The translations under genes were made by a program, and so were the position numbers. Shown piece after piece: positions 40,982 to 49,740 of a DNA stretch of 64,000 nucleotides. Positions within the stretch are counted from its first letter, which is position 1, and each line of letters begins with the position of its first letter. The stretch is from Actinoplanes italicus. GTDB lineage: Bacteria; Actinomycetota; Actinomycetes; Mycobacteriales; Micromonosporaceae. The stretch is from assembly GCF_003001815.1 (NCBI RefSeq), contig NZ_PVMZ01000019.1, positions 1-64,000 on the forward strand, written 5' to 3'. Under the pieces are notes generated by a model. The model was not told where the DNA came from, did no database searches, and saw nothing but the letters and a program-made list of their open reading frames with translations.

Positions 40982-41983
40982 TTGTCAAGGGCCACTCTTC
41001 GCGACGTCGCCAAGCTCGCCGGGGTCTCGGTCGCGACCGCGTCCAAGGCGCTCAACGGTCAGCCTCAGGTGCGCGCCGAGACCCGCGAGCGGGTCGTCCG
41101 TGCGGCCGAGCAGCTCTCCTTCTCGCCCAACACGCTGGCCCAGGGCCTGATCACCCAGCGCAGCGGCACGGTGGGCCTGCTCACGTCCGACCTGGAGGGC
41201 CGGTTCTCGATCCCGATCCTGATGGGCGCCGAGGACGCGTTCGGCTCCGACCAGACGTCGGTGTTCCTCTGTGACGCCCGGGGCGACGCCATCCGCGAGA
41301 AACACCACCTGCGCGCGCTGCTGTCGCGGCGGGTGGACGGTTTGATAGTGGTCGGTGCCCGGCCCGACACCCGGCCGTCGCTGGGTGACCTGCCGGTTCC
41401 GGTGGTGTATGCGTACGCGCCGTCGGACGATCCGGCCGACCTGTCGCTGATCACCGACAACGTGGGCGGCGGCCGCACCGCGGTCGACCACCTGATCCGC
41501 TGCGGACGCCGCCGGATCGCGCACATCACCGGCGACCCGGGTTACAGCGCGGCGCAGGACCGGGCCCGGGGGGCGGTGGAGCGGCTCACCGAGGAGGGCC
41601 TGGAGCTGGCCGGCGGCGAGGTCTGGTTCGGTATGTGGTCCGAGGCGTGGGGGCGGGGTGCGACGCGGATGCTGCTGGACCGTTGCCCCGAGGTGGACGC
41701 GATCTTCGCGGGTTCCGACGAGATAGCGCGTGGCGTGCTCGATGTGCTGCACGAGGAGCGCATCGATGTGCCGTCGCGGGTGGCCGTGATCGGGTTCGAC
41801 AACTGGAGTGTGCTGGCCGTCAACTCGCGTCCGCCGCTGACCACCATCGACCACAACCTGGAGCATCTGGGCCGCATCGCCGCGCAGCGCCTGTCCGCGG
41901 CGATGGACGGCGTGACCGGCTCCGGAGTGGAGACGTTCCCGGTCCGCCTGATCACCCGGGAGTCCACGGCGCCGCTGCGCTGA
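40982..41983 (+). CDS. LacI family transcriptional regulator
   Basis: 333 residues: HTH ATLRDVAKLAGVSVATASKALNGQPQVRAETRERVV, then hinge SPNTLAQGLITQRSGTVGLL and effector domain with VIGFDNWSVLAVNSRPPLTTI. The TTG 40982 start has GGGAGAAG 5 nt upstream and places the HTH at the very N-terminus. It lies 277 nt upstream of a galactofuranose-type importer on the same strand, so it probably controls it. Confidence 0.93.
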   Translation: MSRATLRDVAKLAGVSVATASKALNGQPQVRAETRERVVRAAEQLSFSPNTLAQGLITQRSGTVGLLTSDLEGRFSIPILMGAEDAFGSDQTSVFLCDARGDAIREKHHLRALLSRRVDGLIVVGARPDTRPSLGDLPVPVVYAYAPSDDPADLSLITDNVGGGRTAVDHLIRCGRRRIAHITGDPGYSAAQDRARGAVERLTEEGLELAGGEVWFGMWSEAWGRGATRMLLDRCPEVDAIFAGSDEIARGVLDVLHEERIDVPSRVAVIGFDNWSVLAVNSRPPLTTIDHNLEHLGRIAAQRLSAAMDGVTGSGVETFPVRLITRESTAPLR

Positions 41984-41999
41984 CCTGACGCGACCGTCC

Positions 42000-42033
42000 A
42001 CGGCCGCCCGCCCCGTCCCGGGGTGGGCGGCCG
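42000..42033 (+). terminator. Hairpin terminator after the LacI gene
   Basis: CGGCCGCCCGCCCCG (42001-42015) pairs with CGGGGTGGGCGGCCG (42019-42033), with one G-U pair, followed by TTCTG. A 24-nt piece beginning at its right arm (42021-42044) recurs at 42066-42089. Confidence 0.75.
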
Positions 42034-42132
42034 TTCTGCGTGCCGCCGCCGGGCGAGAGCTGCCTGGGTGGGCGGCCGTTCTGCGTGCCCGCATGGCGCT
42101 CCCACCTGACCCTCGGGTAAGACTCTTAACAG

Positions 42133-42175
42133 GAACATGTTCGTTTCAGTTAGGTGAGCACGCAAGTCCTTGACA
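42133..42175 (+). promoter_or_regulatory. Promoter region of the sugar importer with a GAACATGTTC palindrome
   Basis: The perfect palindrome GAACATGTTC (42133-42142) is followed by a consensus -35 TTGACA (42170-42175); a clear -10 box is not seen. It is a likely target of the adjacent LacI regulator. Confidence 0.45.
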
Positions 42176-42260
42176 GAAAAAGTTCGATGATGCGTGAATG
42201 TGTGAACCGCAGCCGGTAATCGCTCTCTCACGGCCGTTTCTCTCGCTAGGAGTCGTCCAC

Positions 42261-43343
42261 ATGAACGTTCGATCGAACCGGAGCCGGGCGGCCGTCCTGC
42301 TCGGGACCGTCCTGTTTGCCGCGATGTCCGGGGCCTGCGCCAAGTCCGAGGAACCCGCCTCCACCGCCGGCGCCGGATCCGCGCCGGCCGCCACCCAGGC
42401 CGTTCAGTCCGCCGCACCCGGCGCCGCGACCTGCACCCTCGACCAGTTCGGCGGCACCAAGGTGGACCTGAAGACCGCCAAGGTCGGCTTCTCCCAGTCG
42501 GAGAAGGAGGCCAACCCGTTCCGGATCGCCGAGACGCAGTCCATCCAGGACGAGGCCGCCAAGCTCGGCATCACGAACCTCACGACGACGAACGCGAACT
42601 CACAGTTCAACAAGCAGATCAGCGACGTCGAGCAGATGATCGACTCGGGCGTGCAGCTGCTGGTGATCGCGCCGCTCAACTCCGACGGCTGGGACTCGGT
42701 GTTCGCCAAGGCGTCGGCCAAGAAGATCCCGATCGTCACGATCGACCGCAAGATCAACGCCACCGCCTGCAAGGACTACCTGACGTTCATCGGCTCCGAC
42801 TTCGCCGAGCAGGGCAAGCGCGCCGCCGACGAGATGGCCAAGGCGCTCGGCAACAAGGGTGAGGTCGCGATCCTGCTGGGTGCGCCCGGCAACAACGTGA
42901 CCACCCTGCGGACCAGCGGCTTCAAGGACCAGATCGCCAAGATCGCCCCGGACATCAAGGTCACCTTCGAGCAGACCGGCAACTTCTCCCGCGAGGAGGG
43001 CCAGAAGGTCGCCGAGCAGCTGCTGCAGTCCAACCCGAACATCAACGGCATCTACGGCGAGAACGACGAGATGGCACTCGGCGCCGTGACGGCGCTCAAG
43101 GGAGCCGGCAAGAAGGCCGGCGACGTCAAGATCGTTTCCATTGACGGTACGAAGGGCGCCGTCCAGGGCATCGTCGACGGCTGGATCAACGCCGTCATCG
43201 AGTCGAACCCGCGCTTCGGCCCGCTGGCCTTCGAGACCGCCACCAAGTTCTTCGCCGGTGAGCCGGTCGGCCAGGACATCATCATCTCCGACCGCGCCTA
43301 CGACGCCAGCAACGCCAAGACCGACCTGAACAGCGCGTACTGA
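42261..43343 (+). CDS. Sugar-binding lipoprotein, galactofuranose (YtfQ)-like
   Basis: 360 residues: lipoprotein signal with MSGAC (Cys26), a low-complexity linker, then a Peripla_BP_4 fold. VGFSQSEKEANPFRIAETQSIQDEA and QISDVEQMIDSGVQLLVIAPL resemble YtfQ, the E. coli galactofuranose-binding protein, as does IVTIDRKINATACKDYLTFIGSD. Followed by one ATPase and two permeases, exactly the YtfQ-YtfR-YtfT-YjfF set. Substrate: probably a furanose sugar (galactofuranose or arabinofuranose). ATG 42261 with AGGAG. Confidence 0.88.
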   Translation: MNVRSNRSRAAVLLGTVLFAAMSGACAKSEEPASTAGAGSAPAATQAVQSAAPGAATCTLDQFGGTKVDLKTAKVGFSQSEKEANPFRIAETQSIQDEAAKLGITNLTTTNANSQFNKQISDVEQMIDSGVQLLVIAPLNSDGWDSVFAKASAKKIPIVTIDRKINATACKDYLTFIGSDFAEQGKRAADEMAKALGNKGEVAILLGAPGNNVTTLRTSGFKDQIAKIAPDIKVTFEQTGNFSREEGQKVAEQLLQSNPNINGIYGENDEMALGAVTALKGAGKKAGDVKIVSIDGTKGAVQGIVDGWINAVIESNPRFGPLAFETATKFFAGEPVGQDIIISDRAYDASNAKTDLNSAY

Positions 43344-43349
43344 CCGCCC

Positions 43350-43383
43350 GGCCCGGCGACCGGATCCGTCCGGTCGCCGGGCC
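43350..43383 (+). terminator. Intercistronic hairpin after the binding-protein gene
   Basis: A perfect 14-bp stem GGCCCGGCGACCGG (43350-43363) pairs with CCGGTCGCCGGGCC (43370-43383), loop ATCCGT. It lies between the binding-protein and ATPase genes, as at 19921-19950. It likely raises binding-protein mRNA relative to the rest. Confidence 0.72.
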
Positions 43384-43407
43384 CGCAACAGGGAAGGCGG
43401 TCGCCGG

Positions 43408-44934
43408 ATGGCGCTGCTCGAGGTCGTCGACGTCTCCAAGACCTTCCCCGGCGTGAAGGCGCTGGACGGGGTCTCGTTCACCCTGCAGCCGGGGGAGGTG
43501 CACGCGCTCGTCGGTGAGAACGGCGCGGGCAAGTCGACGCTGATCAAGGTCCTGACCGGCGTCTATCAGCCGGACCGCGGAGAGATCCACTACCAGGGAC
43601 AACCCCGCTCGTTCGCCGCGCCGATGGACGCGCAGCGCGCCGGGATCTCCACCATCTACCAGGAGGTCAACCTCATCCCGCTGATGAGCGTGGCCCAGAA
43701 CCTGTTCCTCGGGCGCGAGCCCCGCAACGCCGTCGGCATGATCGACCGCGGCCGGATGGAACGCGAGGCCCGCGAGATCCTCGCCGAGTACGGCGTCACC
43801 GCCGACGTCCGGCGCCGACTCGGCACCCTGCCGCTCGGCGCCCAGCAGATGGTCGCCCTCGCCCGCGCCGTCATGATCGACGCGCGGGTGGTCATCATGG
43901 ACGAGCCCACCTCCTCGCTCGAGCCGCGCGAGGTGCAGACCCTCTTCTCGGTCATCCGGCGCCTGCACGGCCAGGGCATCGGCATCGTCTACGTCTCGCA
44001 CCGGATGGACGAGCTGTACGAGATCTGCGAGTCGGTCACCATCCTGCGCGACGGCAGGCTGGTGCACACCGGCAGACTGGCCGACCTCGAACGCATCGAA
44101 CTGGTGTCGCTCATGCTCGGCCGCGAGATGTCCGAGGTTCGCCGGCAGGGCTTCACCGAGTTCGGCGGCGACCACGAGACCCCCGAGGGTGCGGGCCCGG
44201 TCCTGCGGGTCGACGGCCTGACCAGCCGCACCAAGCTGCACGACGTCACCTTCGACGTACGCCCGGGCGAGGTCGTCGGCCTCGGCGGCCTTCTCGGCGC
44301 CGGCCGCAGCGAGACGATCAAGGCGATCGGCGGCGCCTACCCGCTCGACGGCGGCACCGTGGAGGTCGACGGCGTCTCGCTGAAACGGCCGACCACCGAA
44401 CGCGCCGTCAAGGCCGGCATCGCGGTCCAGCCCGAGGACCGCAAGGCCGAGGGCATCGTGGCCGGGCTGTCCGTACGCGACAACATCGCCCTCGCCGTGC
44501 TCTCCAAGACCAGCCGTTTCGGCATCGTCTCGGACGCGAGGATCGACGAGATCGTCCAGCGTTACATGTCCCGCCTGCGGATCAAGGCGTCCGGACCCGA
44601 CCAGCGCGTCGGCGACCTCTCCGGCGGCAACCAGCAAAAGGTCCTGCTCGCCCGGCTGCTCGCCACCGGCCCGAAGGTCCTGCTCCTGGACGAGCCCACC
44701 CGCGGCATCGACGTCGGCGCCAAGGCCGAGGTGCAGAGCCTCATCGAGGAACTCGCCGCCGAAGGGCTCGGCGTCGTCCTGGTCTCCTCCGACGCCGAGG
44801 AACTCGTCGAGGGCTCCGACCGGGTCGTCGTGCTGCGCGACGGCGCCGTCGTCGGCCACCTCACCGGCGACCGGGTCACCACCGAAGACCTCATGGCGAG
44901 CATCGCCGCGGCCGCACCGGAGAGCCCCGCATGA
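43408..44934 (+). CDS. Sugar ABC transporter ATP-binding protein with two ABC domains (YtfR/RbsA type)
   Basis: 508 residues. Domain 1: Walker A GENGAGKSTLIKVLTG, signature LGAQQMVALARAV, Walker B VVIMDEPTSSLE. Domain 2 has the usual degenerate Walker A GLLGAGRSETIK and an intact signature LSGGNQQKVLLARLL with LLLDEPTRGIDVGAK. This is the CUT2 arrangement of RbsA/MglA/YtfR. It couples ATP hydrolysis to the two following permeases. Start ATG 43408; its stop overlaps the next start (ATGA). Confidence 0.95.
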   Translation: MALLEVVDVSKTFPGVKALDGVSFTLQPGEVHALVGENGAGKSTLIKVLTGVYQPDRGEIHYQGQPRSFAAPMDAQRAGISTIYQEVNLIPLMSVAQNLFLGREPRNAVGMIDRGRMEREAREILAEYGVTADVRRRLGTLPLGAQQMVALARAVMIDARVVIMDEPTSSLEPREVQTLFSVIRRLHGQGIGIVYVSHRMDELYEICESVTILRDGRLVHTGRLADLERIELVSLMLGREMSEVRRQGFTEFGGDHETPEGAGPVLRVDGLTSRTKLHDVTFDVRPGEVVGLGGLLGAGRSETIKAIGGAYPLDGGTVEVDGVSLKRPTTERAVKAGIAVQPEDRKAEGIVAGLSVRDNIALAVLSKTSRFGIVSDARIDEIVQRYMSRLRIKASGPDQRVGDLSGGNQQKVLLARLLATGPKVLLLDEPTRGIDVGAKAEVQSLIEELAAEGLGVVLVSSDAEELVEGSDRVVVLRDGAVVGHLTGDRVTTEDLMASIAAAAPESPA

Positions 44935-45896
44935 CCACGACAACGATCAAAACCAGACCCACAGACCTTTCGCGGGTACGGACATGGCTGCCCGAATACG
45001 GCGTCTACCTCGCCATAGCGCTGCTGATCGCGTACAACATCGTGTTCACCCCGTACTTCCTGACCGTGAGCAACCTGCGGATCCAGCTGATCCAGGTCGC
45101 CCCGATCGTGATCGTCGCCCTCGGCATGGCCCTGGTCATCGGCACCGAGGGCATCGACCTGTCGGTCGGCTCCGTGATGGCGCTCGCGGCCGCTCTCATC
45201 CCGCTCTACCTCGGCTACGGCGTCGTCGCGGCGATCCTCGCGTCCCTGGTGGCGGGCCTGGCCGTCGGCCTGATCAACGGCCTGCTCGTGGCGAGGGTCG
45301 GGTTGCAGCCGATCGTCGCCACGCTCGCGCTGTTCGTCGGCGGCCGCGGCCTGGCCGTGGTCGTCTCCGACGGGAAACTGAAGGACATCCGCAACCCCGG
45401 CATGCTCTACCTGGGCTCCGGTGACCTGTTCGGACTGCCGGTTCTCGTGTGGATCGCCGCGGCGCTGGTGCTGGTCGTCGCGTTCGTGGTCCGCCGGACC
45501 GTGTTCGGCCGCCGCCTGCTCGCCGTCGGCGGCAACCGGCCGGCCGCCGAGCTGGCCGGTCTGCCGGTCAAGCGGGTGCTCATCACCGTCTACGTGACGT
45601 GTGCGGTGCTCGCCTCGATCGCCGGCCTGCTGTCGGTGGCCCGCATCCAGTCCAGCGACGCCTCCGCGGTCGGGCTGCTCATCGAGTTGTCCGCGATCAC
45701 CGCGGTGGTCGTCGGCGGCACCCCGCTCACCGGCGGCAAGGTCAAGGTCGTCGGCACCGTCGCCGGCGCGATCCTCATGCAGCTCGTGATCGCCACCATG
45801 ATCAAGCACGACCTGGGCCCGTCGACGGCCGAGATGGCGCAGGCCGTCATCATCCTGGTCGCCGTCTACGTGGCCCGCGAGAGGACGACACGATGA
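44931..45896 (+). CDS. CUT2 sugar permease (YtfT-like)
   Basis: 321 residues, 8-10 helices. Family marks are ALGMALVIGTEGIDLSVGSVMALAAA, VGGRGLAVVVSDG, AVGGNRPAAELAGLPVKRV and VVGGTPLTGGKVKVVGTVAGAI, typical of the RbsC/YtfT class. Coupled at both ends by ATGA overlaps. It pairs with the next permease, as YtfT does with YjfF. Confidence 0.93.
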   Translation: MTTTTIKTRPTDLSRVRTWLPEYGVYLAIALLIAYNIVFTPYFLTVSNLRIQLIQVAPIVIVALGMALVIGTEGIDLSVGSVMALAAALIPLYLGYGVVAAILASLVAGLAVGLINGLLVARVGLQPIVATLALFVGGRGLAVVVSDGKLKDIRNPGMLYLGSGDLFGLPVLVWIAAALVLVVAFVVRRTVFGRRLLAVGGNRPAAELAGLPVKRVLITVYVTCAVLASIAGLLSVARIQSSDASAVGLLIELSAITAVVVGGTPLTGGKVKVVGTVAGAILMQLVIATMIKHDLGPSTAEMAQAVIILVAVYVARERTTR

Positions 45897-46915
45897 AGAC
45901 CCTGAACGCCGGGGTCCCGGCCACCGCGGGCTCCACCGGCCCGAACGGCGTGGAGCGGACCGATCGCACCGACCGGATCGTCGGGCTCGTCCAGCGTCAG
46001 GGTGCGCTCGCCGTGCTGGTCACGGTCACGCTCGTGGCGCTGGCCGTGTTCCCCGACTTCCGCAGCCTCGACAACGCCGGCACGATTCTCGTCGCGGCCG
46101 CGCCGCCGATGCTGATCGCGCTCGGCATGACGTTCGTGATCCTGACCGGCGGCATCGACCTGTCGGTCGGGTCGCTGTACGTGCTCGGCGGGGTGCTCGC
46201 GGCCTGGGCCTCCCAGTACGGATTCGTGTACGCGCTGCTCGTGCCCCTGGCCGTGTGCGGGGGCATCGGGCTGTTCAACGGGCTGCTCATCGCGTACACC
46301 CGGATGGCGCCCTTCATCGTGACCCTCGCCGCGCTGCTCGGTGCCCGGGGCGTGATGCGGGCCATCAGTGATGAGGGCTCGACCACCTACGTCGTCGAGA
46401 GCGACGCGTTCGGCACGCTCGGCACGGGCTCGCTGCTCGGCATCGGCAACCAGGTGTGGCTGGCCGCGCTGCTGGTGCTGATCGGCATGGTGGTGCTCGC
46501 CCGCACCGGCTTCGGGCAGTCGGTGTTCGCGCTCGGGGGCAGCGAGGACGCCGCCGGGCTCATGGGCGTCGCGGTCCGGCGTACCAAAATCGGGGTCTAT
46601 GTCTTGTCCGGGCTGTTGGCCGGTCTTGCCGGGGCCGTCAACGCGGCCAAGCTCGGCTCGGGCGTCACCGTCCTCGGCGCCGGCATGGAGCTGGACGCGA
46701 TCGCGGCCGTCGTCATCGGCGGCACTCTGCTCACCGGCGGCGCGGGCAGCATCGGCGGCACGGTCGCCGGTGTGCTGCTGCTCGGCGTCATCCAGAACAT
46801 GATCAACCAGGTCGGTGACCTGAACAGCAACTGGCAGCAGGTGATCAGCGGCACCTTCCTGGCCGTCGTCGTGGTCGCCCAGACCGTCCTCAACCGCCTC
46901 CGCCGAGTCCATTAG
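45893..46915 (+). CDS. CUT2 sugar permease (YjfF-like)
   Basis: 340 residues, 8-10 helices: ALGMTFVILTGGIDLSVGSLYVLGG, FNGLLIAYTRMAPFIVTLAALLGARGVMRAISDEG, ALGGSEDAAGLMGVAVRRTKIGVYVLSG and VIGGTLLTGGAGSIGGTVAGVLLLG. The N-terminal tail (about 35 residues, T/G/R-rich) is cytoplasmic. With the preceding permease it gives a heterodimeric channel, the arrangement of the galactofuranose importer. Last intact gene of the operon. Confidence 0.93.
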   Translation: MKTLNAGVPATAGSTGPNGVERTDRTDRIVGLVQRQGALAVLVTVTLVALAVFPDFRSLDNAGTILVAAAPPMLIALGMTFVILTGGIDLSVGSLYVLGGVLAAWASQYGFVYALLVPLAVCGGIGLFNGLLIAYTRMAPFIVTLAALLGARGVMRAISDEGSTTYVVESDAFGTLGTGSLLGIGNQVWLAALLVLIGMVVLARTGFGQSVFALGGSEDAAGLMGVAVRRTKIGVYVLSGLLAGLAGAVNAAKLGSGVTVLGAGMELDAIAAVVIGGTLLTGGAGSIGGTVAGVLLLGVIQNMINQVGDLNSNWQQVISGTFLAVVVVAQTVLNRLRRVH

Positions 46916-46970
46916 CCCACCTCTGCGCCAGGTTCACGATCGTGCCGACTCCCCGGGCGCGATGCCCACG

Positions 46971-47150
46971 CACCCAACCCGACCCGACCCGATCACCCAG
47001 CAATGCCCTACGCACCCAACCCGACCCGACCTGATCACCCAGCAATGCCCTATGCACCCAACCCGACCCGACCTGATCACCCAGCAGAACCCCACGCACC
47101 CTTCCCAGGCCGACCCGATCACCCAGCGGTGTTCGGCGCACCCTTCCCGG
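46971..47150 (+). repeat. 42-bp tandem repeat, about 4.3 copies
   Basis: CACCCAACCCGACCCGACC-type units start at 46971, 47013, 47055, 47097 and 47139 (period exactly 42). Left copies are almost identical; right copies drift (CACCCTTCCC). Because 42 is divisible by three, a 14-residue peptide repeat (HPTRPDLITQQCPT-like) appears on the + strand, but no gene structure surrounds it. Confidence 0.9.
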
Positions 47151-47240
47151 GCCGGGAAGCAGCCATATCACGGGGCCGGCCCCCGAAAACAGCCCACGAT
47201 GATCGTCCAGCACCGGGAAACGGCGGTCATCCCTACGCAA

Positions 47241-47307
47241 GCCGACGACCACGACCACGACCACGACCGCGACCACGACCACGACTGCGACCACGACCGC
47301 GACCACC
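47241..47307. repeat. CGACCA hexanucleotide tract
   Basis: About eleven CGACCA/CGACCG/CGACTG units run in series. Translated on the + strand this gives alternating Asp-His, on the - strand Val runs; neither looks like a real protein. Confidence 0.85.
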
Positions 47308-47564
47308 CGACACCTGACGGCCCGCGAGCTCCGCAGCCGAGTCACCTCAGGGCAGGGGAACCCAGACCCGAGATACGACTGACAGCCGCACACCCCGACT
47401 CGGAAGCGCGCCTACGGAACCCGGCCTGGCGGTCCCGGCATCCCCGCCTCCGCGCGGCCCGCGTCCTCGGGCCGCGCGGCGGAAACCTTCCCCGGACCGG
47501 CCGCTGACAGGAGCCGTTACGCTGCGCCGCCGCTCGGGCAGACGCTGCCCGAGCGCATCATCCG

Positions 47565-48755
47565 GTCGAGTCAGCGCTGTCCGGCCTCCTGCGCAACGAC
47601 AACGGTCAGAGCAACATCTTCCACACGCCGACCTCCGGAATCCGGCAGACGGTCTGGCTGGAGCCGACCGCCACGTCATCGATCTTCTCGGTCGATGCCT
47701 ACCCCGCCATCATCAACAACACCTCGCGGGTACGGGGTCTTCACGCGCGGAAGCGTCACCGGCCACAGCGTTCTCGCCGAGGCCATGAACGGCTCGGCGG
47801 TCGTCGGCGCGGCCACAGGCGGCTTCACCGAGTTCGCCGTGCCGGTGTCGAACGCGCGGCGATGGTCGCCTGACGACCCGGTCCTCTGCAACTGCGGGTG
47901 TCGCTGCGGAACGGCAGCGGGACCACGGTCGACCGGGTGACGAACTACTTCGGCATGCGCGAGGTCGGCACCAATCTGGTCAACGGCGAGCTCCGCCCGA
48001 CCCTCAACGGCGAGTTCGTGCTCCAGACCGGCACTCTCGACCAGGGCTTCTGGCCGGACGGGCTCACACCGCGCCCACCGACGCGGCGCTGCTCTTCGAC
48101 CTGCGGAAGCACAAGGACCTGGGCTTCAACATGTTCCGCAGACACCTCAAGACCGGACCGGCCCGCTGGCCCGGCAGGACATCCCGTCCACGCCGACGTT
48201 CGACCAGACCCGTACCGCCGCCCAGATCGCCCGGTTCGAGACCGCCACCTGAAACGTCTCGGCGCCGGCGCTGCGGCGCAGCGGTTGTCCTCCCCGTCGG
48301 CGTGCGACGGTCACCGCAGGTCACCACGTGGGGCACACCGACAGTTACGTACGGCACGCCTCCGACCTGGGCCGGACCGAGATCTCAACAGGGGCAGCAG
48401 CGCGGTGCTGAAGAACGACGCGACCTTCACGGTACGGCGTGGCCTGTCCGACTCGTCCTGCTACCCGTTCGAGTCGGTCAACTACCCGGGCCGGTTCCTG
48501 CGGCACGCCGGCGGCCGGATCCGTCTCGCGGTTGACGAGGGATCGGCCCTGTTCACCGCCGACGCCACGTTCTGCGTCCGGCCCGGACTCGGCGGCACCG
48601 GCGTCAGCCTGGAGCCGATCAACCAGCCCGGCTCGTTCGTCAGGCACGTCGAGTCGCAGGTGTCGATCGCGGCGGGCGCCGGCAACGGCGGCAACCGCCC
48701 GCACACGCTGAGCGCGGACAGCGTCGGGAACCTGGCGGCGCCCTGGGCGCCCTGA
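47565..48755 (+). pseudogene. Decayed GH2-type glycosidase with a C-terminal AbfB (arabinofuranose-binding) domain
   Basis: Family sequence is spread over at least three frames. Frame a: FHTPTSGIRQTVWLEP (GH2 sugar-binding domain). Frame b: GSVTGHSVLAEAMNG to VSNARRWSPDDPVL. Frame c: VTNYFGMREVGTNLVNGELR and LNGEFVLQTGTLDQGFWPDG. Then DAALLFDLRKHKDLGFNMFR in another frame. The middle catalytic part is gone. An AbfB module ends it: HTDSYVRHASDLG, then ATFTVRRGLSDSSCYPFESV and NYPGRFLRHAGGRIRL. At least four frameshifts and a large deletion. It follows the furanose importer, which suggests the two once worked together on arabinofuranose- or galactofuranose-containing glycans. Confidence 0.8.
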
Positions 48756-48780
48756 CCGGCGGCTGAGCGCCGGGTGGTCG

Positions 48781-49452
48781 TCATCGGCCGCCCGGCGCCT
48801 CGCTGCGCTCCAGCATCGCCACGGCGAGCCTGCTCAGATCGTCGGCCAGCTCGTCGGCCGGTGCGGTCATCCCGTCGCCCACCCACTCGATGATGACCTC
48901 GGAGATGCCCGCGACCAGCGCCAGCATGGTCCGGTCGAAGCGCTTGTCGTCACCGTGAGTCTCGTCGCCTTTCGTGCGCAGCATCGGGCGCAGCAACCGC
49001 CCGAACATGGCCGCCTCGGCACGCAGGAGACCACGCCGCCGCAGTTCCATTTTGGGCGCGTTCACATAGATCACCCGCGCCCGCTCCGGATTCTCGGCAA
49101 GCAGCCGCACCAGCGCCCGCATCACCGGGTCCAGAAGCTCCCGTACGGTGGCCGGTCGAGGAGGACTCAGCTCGACGAGCGAGCCGAGGAGCCAGTCGTT
49201 CTGCTCCCGGTGCACGGCCAGCAGCAGGTCCTCGCGGTCGGCGAAGTGATCGTAGAAGTACCGCTTCGACACCTTCGCGTGCGCGCAGACGTCCGCGACC
49301 GTGACCTCGTCATAGTCACGGCTCGCGAACAGGTGCACGGCCGCGGCGGCGATCCGGTCCCGCCGGTCGGCCTCCCGCTGTTCACGGGACCGGCCGGCGT
49401 AGTGGTCGCTACGCCGGACGGCGATTGCTGTCGCAGTGTCCGAATCGCCCAT
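48781..49452 (-). CDS. TetR family transcriptional regulator
   Basis: 223 residues. HTH: RDRIAAAAVHLFASRDYDEVTVADVCAHAKVSKRYFYDHFADREDLLLAVHREQ. The helical C-terminal domain is unassigned. Start ATG 49452 with GGAAAGG upstream. It has its own palindrome 23 nt upstream and is divergent from the second PmoA-like gene, but that gene has a LacI-type site of its own, so a link between the two is not certain. Confidence 0.92.
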   Translation of the reverse strand: MGDSDTATAIAVRRSDHYAGRSREQREADRRDRIAAAAVHLFASRDYDEVTVADVCAHAKVSKRYFYDHFADREDLLLAVHREQNDWLLGSLVELSPPRPATVRELLDPVMRALVRLLAENPERARVIYVNAPKMELRRRGLLRAEAAMFGRLLRPMLRTKGDETHGDDKRFDRTMLALVAGISEVIIEWVGDGMTAPADELADDLSRLAVAMLERSEAPGGR

Positions 49453-49474
49453 CGCTGGAAACCTTTCGCTGTTC

Positions 49475-49499
49475 CGGAACCAAGGTAGCCGTGGTTCCG
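49475..49499. promoter_or_regulatory. TetR-type operator upstream of the TetR gene
   Basis: Perfect inverted repeat CGGAACCA-N9-TGGTTCCG (49475-49482 / 49492-49499), 23 nt before the TetR start, consistent with autoregulation. Confidence 0.7.
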
Positions 49500-49706
49500 C
49501 AACCGCTTTCTTTGGTTTTCCTTAAATCCTGATGTGCGCGTTCTCATCAGACGGTTCGCCGAGCCCGGCAGAGCGTTCCAGCCGGTCGGCCGGATCGTCG
49601 GGCGGCGACGGCATCGTCCTGACCCACGCGCCGGGACCTGCCGGCTTGGCGGCGCCGAGAGACCGCGGCCTTGCTCGGCGTCGGGGTCGCGGATAGGGTT
49701 CGTGTC

Positions 49707-49720
49707 GGAAAGCGCTTTCC
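49707..49720. promoter_or_regulatory. Perfect LacI-type operator upstream of the second PmoA-like gene
   Basis: GGAAAGCGCTTTCC is a fully symmetric 14-mer with a central CG, 20 nt before the ATG at 49741. It shares its AAGCGCTT core with 16665-16672. No LacI gene is adjacent, so a regulator acting at a distance is likely. Confidence 0.75.
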
Positions 49721-49740
49721 TGCATGCGAGGAGGGGTCTG

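Larger units (their letters stand above)
46916..47564. other. Gene-free stretch with 42-bp repeats and a CGACCA tract
   Basis: No gene is supported. Contents: 42-bp array (46971-47150), spacer, a CGACCA/CGACCG tract (47241-47307), then 250 nt with nothing recognisable up to the GH2 pseudogene. A 181-codon + strand frame spans it, but it is only repeats and arginine-rich noise. Confidence 0.6.

Noticed and set aside
46962..47507. A 181-codon frame with 14-residue and Asp-His repeats as a metal-binding repeat protein
   Set aside because: The peptide is fully explained by the 42-bp and hexamer DNA repeats; no Shine-Dalgarno, no flanking domain, and the rest is arginine-rich noise.
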